In this document: piece after piece, positions 1 to 11,559 of the stretch
Position numbering within the stretch: position 1 is the first letter of the stretch
Layout of the letters: each line of letters starts with the position of its first letter
Assembly: GCA_963383645.1 (NCBI GenBank)
Contig: OY726557.1
Location: 155,249,201-155,313,200, forward strand
Direction: 5' to 3'
Length of the DNA stretch: 64,000 bases
DNA from: Muscardinus avellanarius
Lineage: Eukaryota; Chordata; Mammalia; Rodentia; Gliridae
Position numbers and translations under genes: made by a program
Notes under the pieces: model-generated
Database searches by the model: none
What the model saw: only the letters and a program-made list of their open reading frames with translations
What the model was told of the DNA's origin: nothing

Positions 1-1987
1 GTGAGTGGAATATAAATAACCAGATCTCTTCTTTCTAAAACACTCCATAGATTCACCCATGAGATATATACAAGTGAGAATGCTTTATTATATTTTGATT
101 GAAGGAATTAAATTCTTATCATGTATTTAAAAATACTGGATTCTAAACTATATCCTTGTTAGCATGTCAGTGTTTTGACATATATTATGATATTTTATAA
201 TACTGATGCATTATATTATGTTTAAAGAATTGAGAGGGAGATTATCCCTTCAAAGACTCAGTCTCAAAACCAAAAGCAAACTTTGTGATTTATCATCTAA
301 TTGATTTCAAAATGTACCGGCACAGACTGGAATTTGACCAAAAAAAAATCAAAGTAGTACTTTTTTATTGATGGCTATAATAAAATAGAGTCAAGCTTGT
401 CTGAAGCCATATTACTATGAAAAGCAAACATCTTAATTTATTTAAGTCCTTTTCTCGGAAATTTAGTTACAGTGTATTAGTTAAGGCTCACTCCAGAAAA
501 TAAAATTCAATTCACATAAAATATTTGAACATTCATGACAAGAAATTGTCTGAATGTGTTGCAGAATGGAGTACTGAGGTACCAAAGAGATGGCAGTCTC
601 ATGGGGACGTCACTATCCCTGTGACTGGGAGGACAAAGAGCCTTAGAGCAGGCATGGAGAACTGGGACCATGGTGTCTGAAAAAGAGGACTTTGTTGGCT
701 GGCTTCATATCATAGAATGCTGGAGGAGAAATCAATTAGAAACCAACACAGATTTTTGAAGAAAATATATAAGTGGGCTGATGCTAGGATCTTAAGGGAG
801 ACAATGCGACTATTCTGTTAATATAAAAACAACTGAAAGTTTAAACCAATTGCTATTACTAAAACTGATAGCCACTGTTTTGGTGCCTAGTTACTGCTTC
901 TGGGACACTTTCGGAAACAGACAACAACTAAAAGAAAAACAAAACACAATAACAACTAAACCCAGAAAGAAATGTGTGCATTTTCCTTCCTCAAATTTAA
1001 TAATCTTCTTTGTTGAAGTGCTCTTCCTTGCCCTCCAATTGTATCTAAGTTGTAAAAAATAGTTTATGAAGCTTAAAATATTAAAAAATAAAAATAATGT
1101 TCCCTGTGGAAAATTATTTTTAAGGAGTATGAGGATGAGAAAAAAATTTAAAACAGTTTTGTCATTGAGGAAGCCTGCATTTAGTAACAGGTATATTGTG
1201 TTGTGACTGAAATTATTCACTCATGTTTTATAGGAATTATACAGTCATAACAAGAAATTTAAACTCCTTTATGGTTTATTTATTGACAAATTAAATTATG
1301 GTTTTCAGAAAGAGAGTTATATTCATTCTTTGAAACAAATATTGAGTCAAATCCATGATTTGGGCATGTTTAATATTAATAACCTCAAAGTAAATAAGAT
1401 AATTACTGATACACATTGAGCTTTATAATTAACTGTTAATTGTGGACACATTGGATGGCATAATGGATTTTGGAGGAATAGGACTTATAAAATCATTCCC
1501 AAAAATGCTGAAATCAAGCCATTAAATTTTAATACACATTTTAAGTAGAATATTGGGCTATGGCTTTGGATAACATATCACCAGATTTTTTAATTGTTGT
1601 TGTTGCTTATGAAAAACATCCTAATTTCAAAATACAAGATTCAGAAGCTGTGAATCTTTCTTATTCTGAAGAAACTGCTTTGCCAGTTGACTGGATGTAC
1701 CATGCCTCTGAGGCTGCTTTTCCCTGAGGCTTCTTTCTTTTCTCCTGGGCAACACTTCTGATCCTCAGCAGCTCGCCCAACAGATGTTGTTCCCCGATGA
1801 CAACATGATTATTTTCTTCTAAGGGTAAATGTTCCCATGTGTGTACCTTCCAGTTCTGATCAGCTCATGTGTTGTATAAACAACAGATTGTGTCCTTTTT
1901 TTCTTCTTTGAATATAGACTTTCAAGAGAATTGCATGTGTATATTTTTTCTAACAATTCTTAGTAAATAAGAGAAGCTCTACATTGT
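1..1987. other. Unique AT-rich intergenic DNA
   Basis: No gene or clear interspersed repeat is recognised. The longest frames (about 70-110 codons around 850-1220, on both strands) overlap each other in AT-rich DNA and show no domain. A slightly more GC-balanced patch at 1680-1890 could be old unique or conserved non-coding sequence, but nothing in it identifies a function. Confidence 0.6.
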
Positions 1988-1995
1988 TTTCAATC

Positions 1996-2213
1996 TTTTT
2001 TTTTTTTTTTCCAGTACTGGGGACGGGACCCAGGGGCATTCTACCTCTGAACTACATCCCCAGCCTTATGTTTTATTCGTTATTTTGAAACAGGACTTCA
2101 CTGAGTTGCAAAGAGCCTCCCTAAGTAGTAGCTGAGGCTGTCTGAGAACCATGATCCTCCTGCCTCAACCTCCAAAATGCTGGGATTACAAGTGTGCATC
2201 ACCACTCCCAGCT
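1996..2213 (-). mobile_element. B1-dID-type SINE, minus strand
   Basis: Read on the plus strand the order is a T-run (the A tail), the tRNA/ID-like half (GTACTGGGGACGGGACC, then CTACATCCCCAGCC), then the B1-like half ending in CACCACTCCCAGCT. This is the older subfamily, with the GGGCATTCTACCTCTGA motif. An imperfect flanking repeat (about TTCAATCTT and TTCAACCTT) may be the target duplication. Confidence 0.88.
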
Positions 2214-2222
2214 TCAACCTTA

Positions 2223-3382
2223 ACATAAAAATGCTCTAAATATTATGTGTATGTAAAATATGAAACAATGAATCCTGCTATTACATATAGTCGCAATACA
2301 CCAATAAAAAGAAGGGGTAGGAAAATCTATTTTTTTCAGTTTGTTTTTGCATCAACTTTATTTAATTGTATCATCTAACTTCTGTATATTTTTAGTTATT
2401 CTATCATGCATACAGCACTAACCTCTTTTGAATTCTTAGATGTAGCATATTTTACTTTGATTCTTGTTGAGAAGATAGAAAAATATTACAGGAAAAGTAA
2501 AAAAAAAAGTCAAGTTCATTCACAAAATACAACCTATTCAAATTTATTCTCTTTTCATGTTTCTATGTATACTCAGAGGTGCAAACACTTGGTTACTAAA
2601 TGCATTAGAAGAGAAACCTTGAAACCCTCTTCACAAATAACACTTGATGTTTGCTTTTGTTCCTCCTATGGGTATAGTTACTGATATCTATAGTTCTAGG
2701 CTTTGGCCTAGAAAAAAGCCATAGTATTAAAACAATAAGCACTGATAATATGACATGTTAATGATATCAATAGTTCCTTACTAAGGATGTATTTTTCTTG
2801 ATGTAAAATTCAAACTGACCTTTATCTTTAAATATGTATAATAGGAGAATTTAATTTATTTCTATGTGCTAACTGGATTTTGGTAATTGATTCAAATTGA
2901 GTTTTCTGCTTAGATGTTTTCAAAAGAAACCAGAGAAATAAACTTGATATAAGAGGTTTAGGGCCCTGAAGTAACTTGTTTCTTACTTTCTATTTACATT
3001 CGTTTCACTTCTATTTTGCTTTTGAATCCTTATTGTTAAGTGGCAGTGCTACGGGAACACAAACTCCATTTTCTTCTTTCTTAAATTTTCATGTTGTATT
3101 TAGGCTATTTTTAAAATAATTGTACAAAACTTTGTCAAACATTACTACAGCTAATTTGGCTTAAAAGAACTTTTCAGTTATTTCAAGCTTGGCAAGTGAA
3201 TGAAGAGTCCACAGATGACTTCGAGAAGGTGGTCCAACTCTTTAGGATAATCTAAGAAGAATTTGCTTCTTTGCCTGGAAGGACAATTTCAGATGACAAG
3301 GTTTCTAAATTAATTTTTAATTTCCGCATACTTATATTTTCTTAACCCAAATAGCACAAAGAGCTATGCTATATGTGATGAG
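2223..3382. other. Unique AT-rich intergenic DNA
   Basis: No coding or repeat signature is recognised. A 92-codon frame at 2406-2684 has no recognisable domain, runs through ordinary AT-rich sequence and is treated as chance. Confidence 0.6.
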
Positions 3383-3395
3383 CCAAATTTGCTTT

Positions 3396-3617
3396 TATTT
3401 ATTTATTTTTTTTTTTGGTGGTACTGGGGGTGGAACCCAGAGGCTTTCTACTTCCAGGCTATACTCCCAGACCCATTTTATATTTTATTTAGAAACAGGC
3501 CTCACTAAGTTGCTGAGAGCCTCACTAAGTAGCTGAGGCTGGCTTCGAACCTGCATGATCCTCCTGTCTCAGCCTCCCAAGCACAGGGATTACAAGCGTG
3601 CGCCACCATGCCCGGCT
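3396..3617 (-). mobile_element. B1-dID-type SINE with 13-bp target duplication
   Basis: The T-run is followed by GGTGGTACTGGGGGTGGAACC and the B1 half ending CCACCATGCCCGGCT. The flanks carry a direct repeat CCAAATTTGCTTT at 3383-3395 and 3618-3630, the expected footprint of L1-mediated insertion. The 3' half carries the duplicated 'CTCACTAAGTTGCTGAGAGCC/CTCACTAAGTAGCTG' segment typical of this family. Confidence 0.92.
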
Positions 3618-3630
3618 CCAAATTTGCTTT

Positions 3631-4140
3631 CTAAAATAATCATTCACATGATTTCCCACTTTAAATGTGCAATGCTTATATTAAATGTTGAAGATATAAT
3701 GATGCTTCAAAGTCTGTCCTAGAGTAAGTTACATTTTCAGCTATTGATATTATCTTGATAACAATCACATATGAAAGACATTTAACATTTGAAAGGATAT
3801 AAAAGAAGGAAAACTAGGAAAATGTTCAATTATATTCTAGTAAAAGACTTTTATATAATCCACTAAATGGGAGGTGTGTATAATGAATTATTCAGCACAA
3901 ACATCTAAGACAGAATTTTAAATTTTAGTTACATCCTATAATATTTGTATAATCATGAGTAAGTTTTAAAGACTTTAAAACCTGTATTTGCAAGTATAAA
4001 AGGAGTATTTACAAATCACAGTTATTATGAAAGTTACATATATATGAATACCATTGATAGAAGGAAAATTATTTAAAATTGCCCTCTATTACAAGAATAT
4101 GCAAGAATTTGTATACTGAAAGTACAATACTTTTTATCTT
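3631..4140. other. Unique AT-rich intergenic DNA
   Basis: Nothing recognisable beyond short A/T-rich runs. No repeat family or coding frame is assigned. Confidence 0.55.
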
Positions 4141-4149
4141 TACTTCTTT

Positions 4150-4650
4150 TTATATTTATTTATTTATTGATTGATTGATGGTACTGGGGTTAAAACCCAG
4201 GTGCATTCTACCTCCAAGCCATACTCCCAGCCCTATTTTTATTCTTTTTTTTTTTCCATTTGTAGGTCTATTTTGAAATATTTTTTTATTTATTTTTAAA
4301 TTTTTATTGGTGCATTATATTCATACAACATATTGGGGTAAAAAACATGTGTGTACATACATGTACACATCACTGATTTAACCCCTACCCAATTCCCACT
4401 CCATTCCCTCCCCGTCCCTCCCTCCCTTGCTTGGCTTAGTGGTTGACTTCGATATGTTTAAGTGCATTGTTTGTTTTAGAGATTTTCCTTCTTTGGCCCT
4501 CCCTTCTCTTCCTTTAGGTTGTCTTGTTTGCTAGGCCTCACTGACTTGCAAAGGGGTTCACTAAGTAGCCAAGGCTGTCTGTGAACCATAATCCTTCTGT
4601 GTCAGCCTCCCAAATGCTAGGATTACAACCATGTGCCACTATACCAGGCT
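4150..4650 (-). mobile_element. Old B1-dID SINE split by an L1 fragment
   Basis: The ID half (GGTACTGGGGTTAAAACC to CATACTCCCAGCCC) lies at about 4179-4233. The B1 half resumes at about 4533 (GGCCTCACTGACTTGCAAA) and runs to CACTATACCAGGCTT near 4650. The piece between is L1 3'UTR. The A tail has become an ATTT-type short repeat (4151-4172). The nesting order shows that the SINE is older than the L1 insert. Confidence 0.8.
4282..4528 (-). mobile_element. L1 3'UTR fragment inserted in a SINE
   Basis: Antisense L1 3' end: an A/T-rich start, then TTTTTATTGGTGCATTATA, the polypyrimidine-rich stretch with CCCTCCCCGTCCCTCC, and GGCTTAGTGGTTGACTTCGA. The same landmark string appears in most L1 3' ends of this window (for example 20440, 25741, 27105 and 62098). 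It is heavily 5'-truncated and has no coding sequence. Confidence 0.85.
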
Positions 4651-4654
4651 TAGT

Positions 4655-5330
4655 ATTTGTTTTTATAAACTAAGCTAAACTTCAAAAGCCTCAAGGAAAA
4701 ATCCAATTGTACCTTATAATTAATATGAGTACTTTAGTTTGGATGAGTATATCATAGGTAGAGATAAATTTTTGTCCCAAAATAAAGTGAAAATTCATTG
4801 TAAAACTAAAAAAGCATAGTGAAAGACAAAATACTGGAGACTAGAAGTTTTGCGGGAAAGATTTTAGTTTTTGAAAATTATACTTCAGAAACATTCAATT
4901 AGAATAAACGTAAAAAGCCACCCCTGTATCATTTTCTTTTCTTTTTAACTGAACTTTATCATATTTAGTGATTTCTGAAGGTTTTCCAAACATTATAATA
5001 AAAGTCGAAATATATACTCTGAGTTTTAACACTAGAGAGAGATGAAGAAAAATTAGAGAAACAATTCCAAACAGTTAATGTTATTTTCAGCTTTTGCAAT
5101 TACTTTTATTCTACCATTTCTACTATTAATTATATTACTTCTTCACCATTTAATATCAAATAAAATTAATATCTAAATTATCATGTTGCAAAGATTTGTC
5201 ATGTAAAATTAAAAATCAAAGGTATGTAAATTCAAAATTTGCCTAATAATTTTAATATTTCATTTTACTCAGAGATTGTTTGGATAGCCAAGATTTAGTC
5301 ATTAATTAATATAATATTATCCAAGAGTCT
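4655..5330. other. Unique AT-rich intergenic DNA
   Basis: No gene or named repeat seen. Strongly AT-rich throughout. Confidence 0.55.
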
Positions 5331-5334
5331 TATT

Positions 5335-5542
5335 ATTTTTTTGGTAAAGTTGGAAACTGAACCCAGGGGCAGTCTATTTCTGAGCTATACTCACAGTTCT
5401 ATTTTATTTTATTTTTTATTTGGAAGCAGAGTCTTACTTAGTTGCCAGGTGTCTGAGTTGTTGAGTCTGCCTTCAAATTTGCTATCCTCCTGCTTCAGTC
5501 TTTCACATACTGGGGTTACAGGTAAGCTGCACCATACCTTGT
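5335..5542 (-). mobile_element. Diverged B1-dID-type SINE, minus strand
   Basis: Degraded copy. The ID half contains AACTGAACCCAGGGGCAG and GAGCTATACTCACAG. The B1 half contains CTCCTGCTTCAGTCTTTCA and ends near GCACCATACCTTG. Many substitutions indicate an old insertion. The 92-codon frame over it is a SINE translation, not a gene. Confidence 0.78.
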
Positions 5543-5544
5543 TT

Positions 5545-6257
5545 AAGTTTTATTCTTTAAATTATCTATGGATATCTAAAGATCTTGAAAGTATGTTCAA
5601 ACTGACAAAAAGATTGTGAAAATCATGTTCAAACTTACAAATTAAAAAATATAATTATTATTATAAATATTTTAAGTAAATATTCAGAAAATTGATCATA
5701 AAATTATAATTTACATCCATATATGTTATGCACGCATAACATTATATTATCAATAAGCATATATAAAATGTTTCAGAGGCCTGGACTAATTAAGGAAAAA
5801 AGTGTACAGTTTTATCATATTTGTTAGGCTAATTGATGTTAGCAACTGGAATGAATCTTTAAAACTGCTAAAAATAATTTTCAACAGATAAAATTATGAC
5901 TTTTATAAATGTAAAGGACATTTATTAAATTATTTAAATCAACTAATTGATAACAATAAAAGATATAAAATGTTAATACTGATAGGAAGAACATGTGAAG
6001 GCTTAGATATTTATGGAAAATTTAGTAGTAGTAAATCAATTGCTATATTGATCTCAAAGTTGATTTATGTTCCACTGAGCAAAAATCCTGAATATTTGAA
6101 AGTATCTTTTCAGCTGAGCATAAATTATTTTTATTTCAACCTGAAAACTTATACAACGTGTTATTTCAAGTCTAGGAACTCCACTCAGTAATAACAGTGA
6201 TAACAGACATATTTCTTCAGAAAATACTTACCTGAGCTTGGACCTGCATAAAATATT
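5545..6257. other. Unique AT-rich intergenic DNA
   Basis: No gene or repeat recognised. The 73-codon frame at 5970-6191 has no recognisable domain. Confidence 0.55.
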
Positions 6258-6272
6258 AAAAGTATAACCCCA

Positions 6273-6457
6273 CCGGGCGTGGTGGCGCACACTTGTAATC
6301 CCTGCGCTTGGGAGGTGGAGACAGGAGGATCGCACAGGTTAGTAGCCAGCCACGCTGGCTTAAGAGACCCTGTTTCCAAATAAAAAAATATAAAATAGGT
6401 CTGGGAGTGTAGCCTGGAAGTAGAAGGGTTCCATCCCCTGTACCACACACACACACA
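6273..6457 (+). mobile_element. Young-type B1-dID SINE, plus strand
   Basis: Sense copy: CCGGGCGTGGTGGCGCACAC start, GCTTGGGAGG, the CACGCTGGCTTAAGAGACCC junction, then the ID half GGTCTGGGAGTGTAGCC. The tail carries a (CA)n run instead of pure A. A direct repeat of about 15 bp (AAAGTATAACCCCAC) flanks it at about 6258-6272 and 6459-6473. Confidence 0.92.
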
Positions 6458-6538
6458 AAAAGTATAACCCCACAATTTTTTGTTTTACTTCAATGTTTAA
6501 GATAATTTTCTTATGAATGTCCAAACAATTAAACACTC

Positions 6539-6580
6539 AGAAAAACAGGTGCTGTTAACAGAAAAACAGGTGCTGTTAAC
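6539..6580. repeat. 21-bp perfect tandem duplication
   Basis: Two exact adjacent copies of a 21-bp unit (6539-6559 and 6560-6580; the core is AACAGGTGCTGTTAAC). No mobile element boundary coincides with it. It looks like a recent local duplication by slippage or end-joining. Confidence 0.9.
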
Positions 6581-7284
6581 AAAAAAAAGATACCTACTTT
6601 GGACAGAGACAAAAATATTGTCAATAGAATAACTCTTCATCCCATATTCATGTCCTACAGTAAGATGTTTTATTACCTGTACAATATTTTTCTAAGAATG
6701 AATATAACTGACAGCTAATATGGTGGTGATGTTTACAACTTGATTATTACTGTGTGAATTTTTTTGTTTATATTCAAAGAGTTGGAAAACTAGATCTAGG
6801 TTTAGATATAAAAGCCAGAAACTATGAATTCTAATAGGGGAACCTCAGTTTGAGACAAGTTTCACCTAAGCTGTCCAGTTGAGCATAATATTCTCTGGCC
6901 CAGCTCTTCCAATATTTCTGCTCTCAAGCAGTGGCATTTTTCGAATCACTGCCATCAATAAAAGATTATAGATATTTTTTTTTCTGATGGAATGAGAGAG
7001 AATAAAATTAAGATATTTATATCCTACTATATGTTGTAAGCCATATTATATACATCATCAGAATTCTATATTTATCAATGTGACTTTTACATTTTATTCA
7101 ACATAAAAATTTTGTGAAATTATATAGAAGCATGAAAACTCCCAATGAGTAGCGTTTCCATGTCTTTTTCTGATGGAAGATAAGTATAAATATAACATTA
7201 ATAGTTTTTTAATATTAAACATGATTAAAATCATAAAATATCTTCTAACAAGCATGCTATTACTGAGTATCATGATATTCTCTT
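6581..7284. other. Unique AT-rich intergenic DNA
   Basis: No gene or repeat family recognised. Confidence 0.55.
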
Positions 7285-7299
7285 ATATTAAGTCTTTTA

Positions 7300-7349
<50 letters not shown>

Positions 7350-7546
7350 GTACTGGGAATGAAACCCAGGGGCCTTCTACCTCCGGGATACACTCCCAGA
7401 CCTATTTTATATTTTATTTGTAATCAGGGTCTCACTAAGTTGCTGAGAGCCTCACTAAGCTGCTGAGGCTGGATTCGAACCTGTGATCCTCCTGTCTCAG
7501 GCTCCCAAGTACTGAGATTACAAGCATGTGCCACCATATCCAGCTC
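7300..7546 (-). mobile_element. B1-dID SINE with (GT)n tail and 15-bp target duplication
   Basis: A (GT)n run (7302-7346) sits where the A tail should be, followed by GGTACTGGGAATGAAACC and the B1 half ending CCACCATATCCAGCT. The direct repeat ATATTAAGTCTTTTA flanks the unit at 7285-7299 and 7547-7561. This places the GT tract inside the insertion, so the microsatellite grew out of the SINE tail. Confidence 0.93.
7302..7346. repeat. (GT)n microsatellite in SINE tail
   Basis: About 22 dinucleotide units, nearly uninterrupted and likely length-polymorphic. It lies inside the SINE target duplications. Confidence 0.97.
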
Positions 7547-7796
7547 ATATTAAGTCTTTTAGACACCAGTTCTAAATATATCAAATATTCTGACAAAAAT
7601 TATATGATTTCATTAAAATAAATGGTAATTTAATTTTATGAATAGAGTAGCATAGAAAAATCTGTTTTAAACCCATGTATTTTGTTTCCAAGTTGGGTTC
7701 TTTGCTAGTTTCAAATCTTATGAGTTATGTCTAAAATGAGGAAATTGTCTTTACAAAGTATGCATTGACTCAATCTCAGAATATTTTACTCTAATT

Positions 7797-9325
7797 TGAA
7801 GGAATAGATGCACACATCACTCATTTTGCCTTTACCCAAATCCCTCCCCTTCCCTTCTTCCCATGTTTTAGTGATTGATTTGGATATGTTTGTGAATGTA
7901 CATCATATCCATTAAGGGTTTCCCACTTTGCCCTTCCCATCGCCCTCATTTAGGTTGCCTTTTGCTCATCAACAGATTCAACTTCTTTGTCTCGAGTTTC
8001 CCCTATGACCTTTTCCTCCCTCGCATCCACATATTAGAGAGAGCATCCAATTTCATACATTTTGTGACTGACTAATCTCACTTAGCATAATGTTCTCAAA
8101 TTTCATTCATTTCCCTGTAAATGATATAATTTTGTTCTTTATGACTGAGTAAATTTTATTGTGTACATACCCCATAGTTTTGTAATCCATTCATCTGTTG
8201 ATGGACATCCAATTGTGAATTGTGCTGCTATGAACATACATATTAATGCATTCATTGTGTAGTTGGGTTTTCATTCTTTTGTGTAGATATTCAGAAGTGG
8301 TATTGGTGGATCATATGATAGGTTTGTTTCCAATCTTCTGAGGATCCTCCATACTGCTTTCCAAAGTGGTTGCACTAATTTACAACCCCACCAACAGTGT
8401 ATTTGAGTTCCAACTTCTCCTCATCCTAGCTAACATTTGTTGTTATTTGTGTTTTGAATAATTTTCATTCTAGTTGGAGTTAGGTGAAATTTCAGGATAG
8501 TTTTGATTTGCATCTCTCTGATTGCTAATGATAGAGTGCCTTTTTGTAAATATATTAGCCATTTGAATTTCTTCTTTTCTAAAGTGTCTATTTAGTTCAT
8601 TTGCCCATGTTTTGATTGAGTTATCTGTTTTCTTAGTACTGAGTTTTTTGAGTTCTCGGTATATTCTACATATTAGTCCTCTACCGGAGGAATAGTTGGC
8701 AAATTTTTTTTCCTATTTTGTCACCTCTCTGTTGAGGTTCTTGATAATTGTATATGATTTACAGAAGCTCTTCACTTTAATGCAATTTTATGCGTTGACC
8801 CACCTTTTAGTTTTTGTGACTTTGGGGTCTTGAGAAAATTTATTCCTGTGCCTATGTGTTGCAGTGTTGGACCTATGCCCTCTTCAAGGAGTGTCAATGT
8901 CTTTGGCTTAATTTCCAAGTCTTTGATGTGTCTTGAATTGACTCTTCTGCAGGGTAAGAAAGTGGGATTTATTTCCATTTTTCTGCATATGCTTAACCAG
9001 TTTGTCCAATACCATTTTTTGAAGAGGCTTTTTTTTTCAATGTATACTTTGGGCCCCTTTGTCAAAAATCAATTGGCTGTAAATGTGTGGATTTGTTTTT
9101 GAGTCTTCTATTCTGCTCTATTGATCTATGTATCTGTTTTTGTGCCAGTACCATGCTGGTTTTATTATTATAGCTTTATAGTGTAGTTTGAAGTCAGATA
9201 TTTTGATGCAGCCTATTTGGATTTTGTTGCTGAGAACTATTTTGGCTGTTCTGTGTATTTTGTTGTTACAAATGAATTTAAGGAGTGATTTTTTCCATGT
9301 CTGTGAGGAATGATAATTCTATAAT
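7797..9325 (-). mobile_element. L1, minus strand, 5'-truncated (3'UTR and end of ORF2)
   Basis: Antisense L1. It starts within the 3'UTR (CACACATCACTCATTTTGCC, the polypyrimidine stretch and the TAGTGATTGATTTGGATATG landmark) and reads back into ORF2. ORF2 C-terminal landmarks on the minus strand include the motif coding WRILR/TNQP-like residues near 8210-8350 and a degraded frame at 8772-9065 with INPTFLP and [11 protein letters not shown], typical of L1 ORF2. Several stops and frameshifts interrupt it, so it is a dead copy. The element stops near ACATGGAAAAAATCAC at about 9300. Confidence 0.92.
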
Positions 9326-9542
9326 ATTTTTGCTAATTAAAACTTTGGGCTCACATAATTTCATTATTTGATACCATATTAATGAATAATGAAATAAATG
9401 TTAATGTTTGAATAGCTTTGGTTCTTGAAGGTAGTATAACTATGAGGATTAAGTTGCACTTCTCACTCATATCATAAAATAACATTAAGATATATCAATA
9501 TTTTCAATATAAATTTTGTTGTTCTATTTCCTTGTTCTTTAT

Positions 9543-9546
9543 TTCT

Positions 9547-9618
<72 letters not shown>

Positions 9619-9632
9619 TTTTCTTTCTTTCA
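9543..9632. repeat. (TTTC)n microsatellite
   Basis: About 22 tetranucleotide units. It abuts the 3' end of the partial SINE at 9633-9732 and is probably derived from its tail. Confidence 0.97.
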
Positions 9633-9732
9633 TGGTAGTGGAGATTGAGCCCTGGGGCATTCTACCTCTGGACAACACCACCAGCAGGGGCATTTTACCT
9701 CCGATCTAAGCATGTGCCACCATGCCTGGCTA
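9633..9732 (-). mobile_element. Internally deleted B1-dID SINE fragment
   Basis: The ID half (GGAGATTGAGCCCTGGGGCA, TTCTACCTC) occurs with a partial repeat of its own motif (GGGGCATTTTACCTCC). It then jumps directly to the 5' end of the B1 half (GCATGTGCCACCATGCCTGGCT). Most of the middle is missing, so this is a rearranged copy. Confidence 0.75.
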
Positions 9733-9734
9733 AT

Positions 9735-10490
9735 TCTTTTATTTTGAAAGAGAATCTCATCGTCAGATTTGCTGACATTGTCATTGAACCAGTATTTCTC
9801 CTTTCTCAGCCATTTCACCATTCTATAAGTTTACACAAATCATTGTTTCAAGGAAATAAAAAACTAATATAAAAGTTGACTTAATTTCAAGGCACATTAT
9901 AAATACTCAAAAATTTTATTCAGAATTAAATTGAGTTAACAAATTATAGCTGAATAGTCAACTCTGACTCTGACATACTAATTTATATATAGAATTTAAT
10001 TGAAACAGAGGCATGACTATCCATTTACATATTTTCATTGGTTAATTTCTTTCTAGAATATTGAGAAACCATATGCAAAGAAGCTCAATATATACCATCT
10101 GGAACTTTATAAAAAATACTATTGATTCTTTAAAAGAAAGCACATTTTTGCCCTAATTATTTTATATTCTTAATACGTATATAATATGAAAGAAAAAGCA
10201 AAACTCGTTTGAGTTAAAATGATAAGATTTTTAAATGTTTTACACTTATTACTAATTCTTTTTCACTATTGGTCTCAGAGTTCCCAGTGTCTTTATTTCC
10301 ACTCTTCTACTCAGTTTTTGCTGTACTTGAATAAAAAATTGGATATGCCCTAGTGTATATTAATGTTTTGCAAAATATAGTTGGTGCATTATTATTCACT
10401 TAAATATGAGTTCAAGTTAACACAACTTCCTGTGAAATGAAGTCCCTAAATAAAAGAAAACTGGCACCAATTTTATCTGGCTAAGTTATC
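9735..10490. other. Unique AT-rich intergenic DNA
   Basis: No gene or named repeat is recognised. Confidence 0.55.
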
Positions 10491-10493
10491 AGT

Positions 10494-10722
10494 TTTTTTT
10501 TTTTGTTGTTGTTGTTTTTGTTTGTTTGTTTGTTTTTGTTTTTGGTGGTACTGGGGTTCCTGGAAACCCTTCTACCTCTGGGCTATACTCCAAGACCTAT
10601 TTTATATATTTTTTTGGAAACAGGGTCTCTTAAGCAAGCAAGGCTGGCTTCGAACCTGCGTGATCCTCCTTTCTCTGCCTCCCAAGCACGGGGATTATAA
10701 GGGTGTGCCACCATGCCCGGCC
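10494..10722 (-). mobile_element. Young-type B1-dID SINE, minus strand
   Basis: A long T-rich tail with TTG/TTTG repeats, then TGGTGGTACTGGGGTTCCTG, the TCTTAAGCAAGC junction and an end at CCACCATGCCCGGCC. This is the subfamily with the GGTTCCTGGAA motif, which is the least diverged type in the window. Both forward open frames of 65-73 codons here are SINE translations. Confidence 0.9.
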
Positions 10723-10834
10723 TCCAGTTTTATATATTTTTAAGGAACTCAAATCACATCAGAAATTTTCACGAAATTCATGAGTAATCAAAAATGAAAT
10801 CATTTCACTATCATATTATTACTTTTATTTGTTT

Positions 10835-11550
10835 TATACTGTCACTGTTACATTGTAATTATATATTATAGTGAGATTCAAAGTGATAGATTCATGCATG
10901 CACACATAACTCTATCTCACTCCATCCCTCTTTTTCCTCATGCCTGTTAATGACATAACATTGTTTGAACTAATTCCTTTGTCAACCCTCATTTTCCCTT
11001 CCCCTCTTCCCTACCTCAATCCCTATCCACTATTCTACTGATCTCTATCCTTATTTGTGTCAACACCCTTTTGTTTCCTGTTTTCTTTCTACCTTTGTCA
11101 TATGAGAGAAAATATAAAACTCTTGACTTTCTGAGACTGGATGATATCATTTAATACAATGGCAATCATCACAAATGCGAACAATAATAAATGCTGGTAA
11201 GGATGTTGGAAAACAGGAAGTCTCATACATTATTAGTGGATGGTAAATTAATACAACTACTATGGAAATCACTTTAGTGGTTCCTCAAAAAACTAAGAAT
11301 AGAACCACTATAAATGGCCCATCTACACTATTCCTTGGTATATTTGAAGAAGAATTAAAGATAATTCTATAGTGATAAAGTTGCATACATATTTATAGCA
11401 TACAAATTGCTACAGCCAAATTATGGAACCAAATTAGATATATATTAACAGATTAATAGATAAATAAATTATGATATATATCACATATATGTAATGTGTA
11501 TATATACTGAAATTTTCTTCAATCATGAAGAACAAAATTATAATATTTTT
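10835..11550 (-). mobile_element. Old L1 with 5' inversion
   Basis: Left part (about 10835-11160) is antisense L1 3'UTR-like sequence with polypyrimidine stretches (CCCTTCCCCTCTTCCC). Right part (about 11162-11550) is sense ORF2 C-terminus/3'UTR, recognised by AATGCTGGTAAGGATGTTGG, CAACTACTATGGAAATCAC and CTCAAAAAACTAAGAATAG. Head-to-head pieces of one element are the signature of twin-primed L1 insertion. Divergence is high, so it is an old copy, and two independent fragments remain possible. Confidence 0.65.
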
Positions 11551-11559
11551 ATTACTTTT

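Noticed and set aside
891..1220. 109-codon minus-strand frame
   Set aside because: AT-rich chance frame, overlapped on the other strand, with no domain, no conserved start context and no neighbours of a gene.
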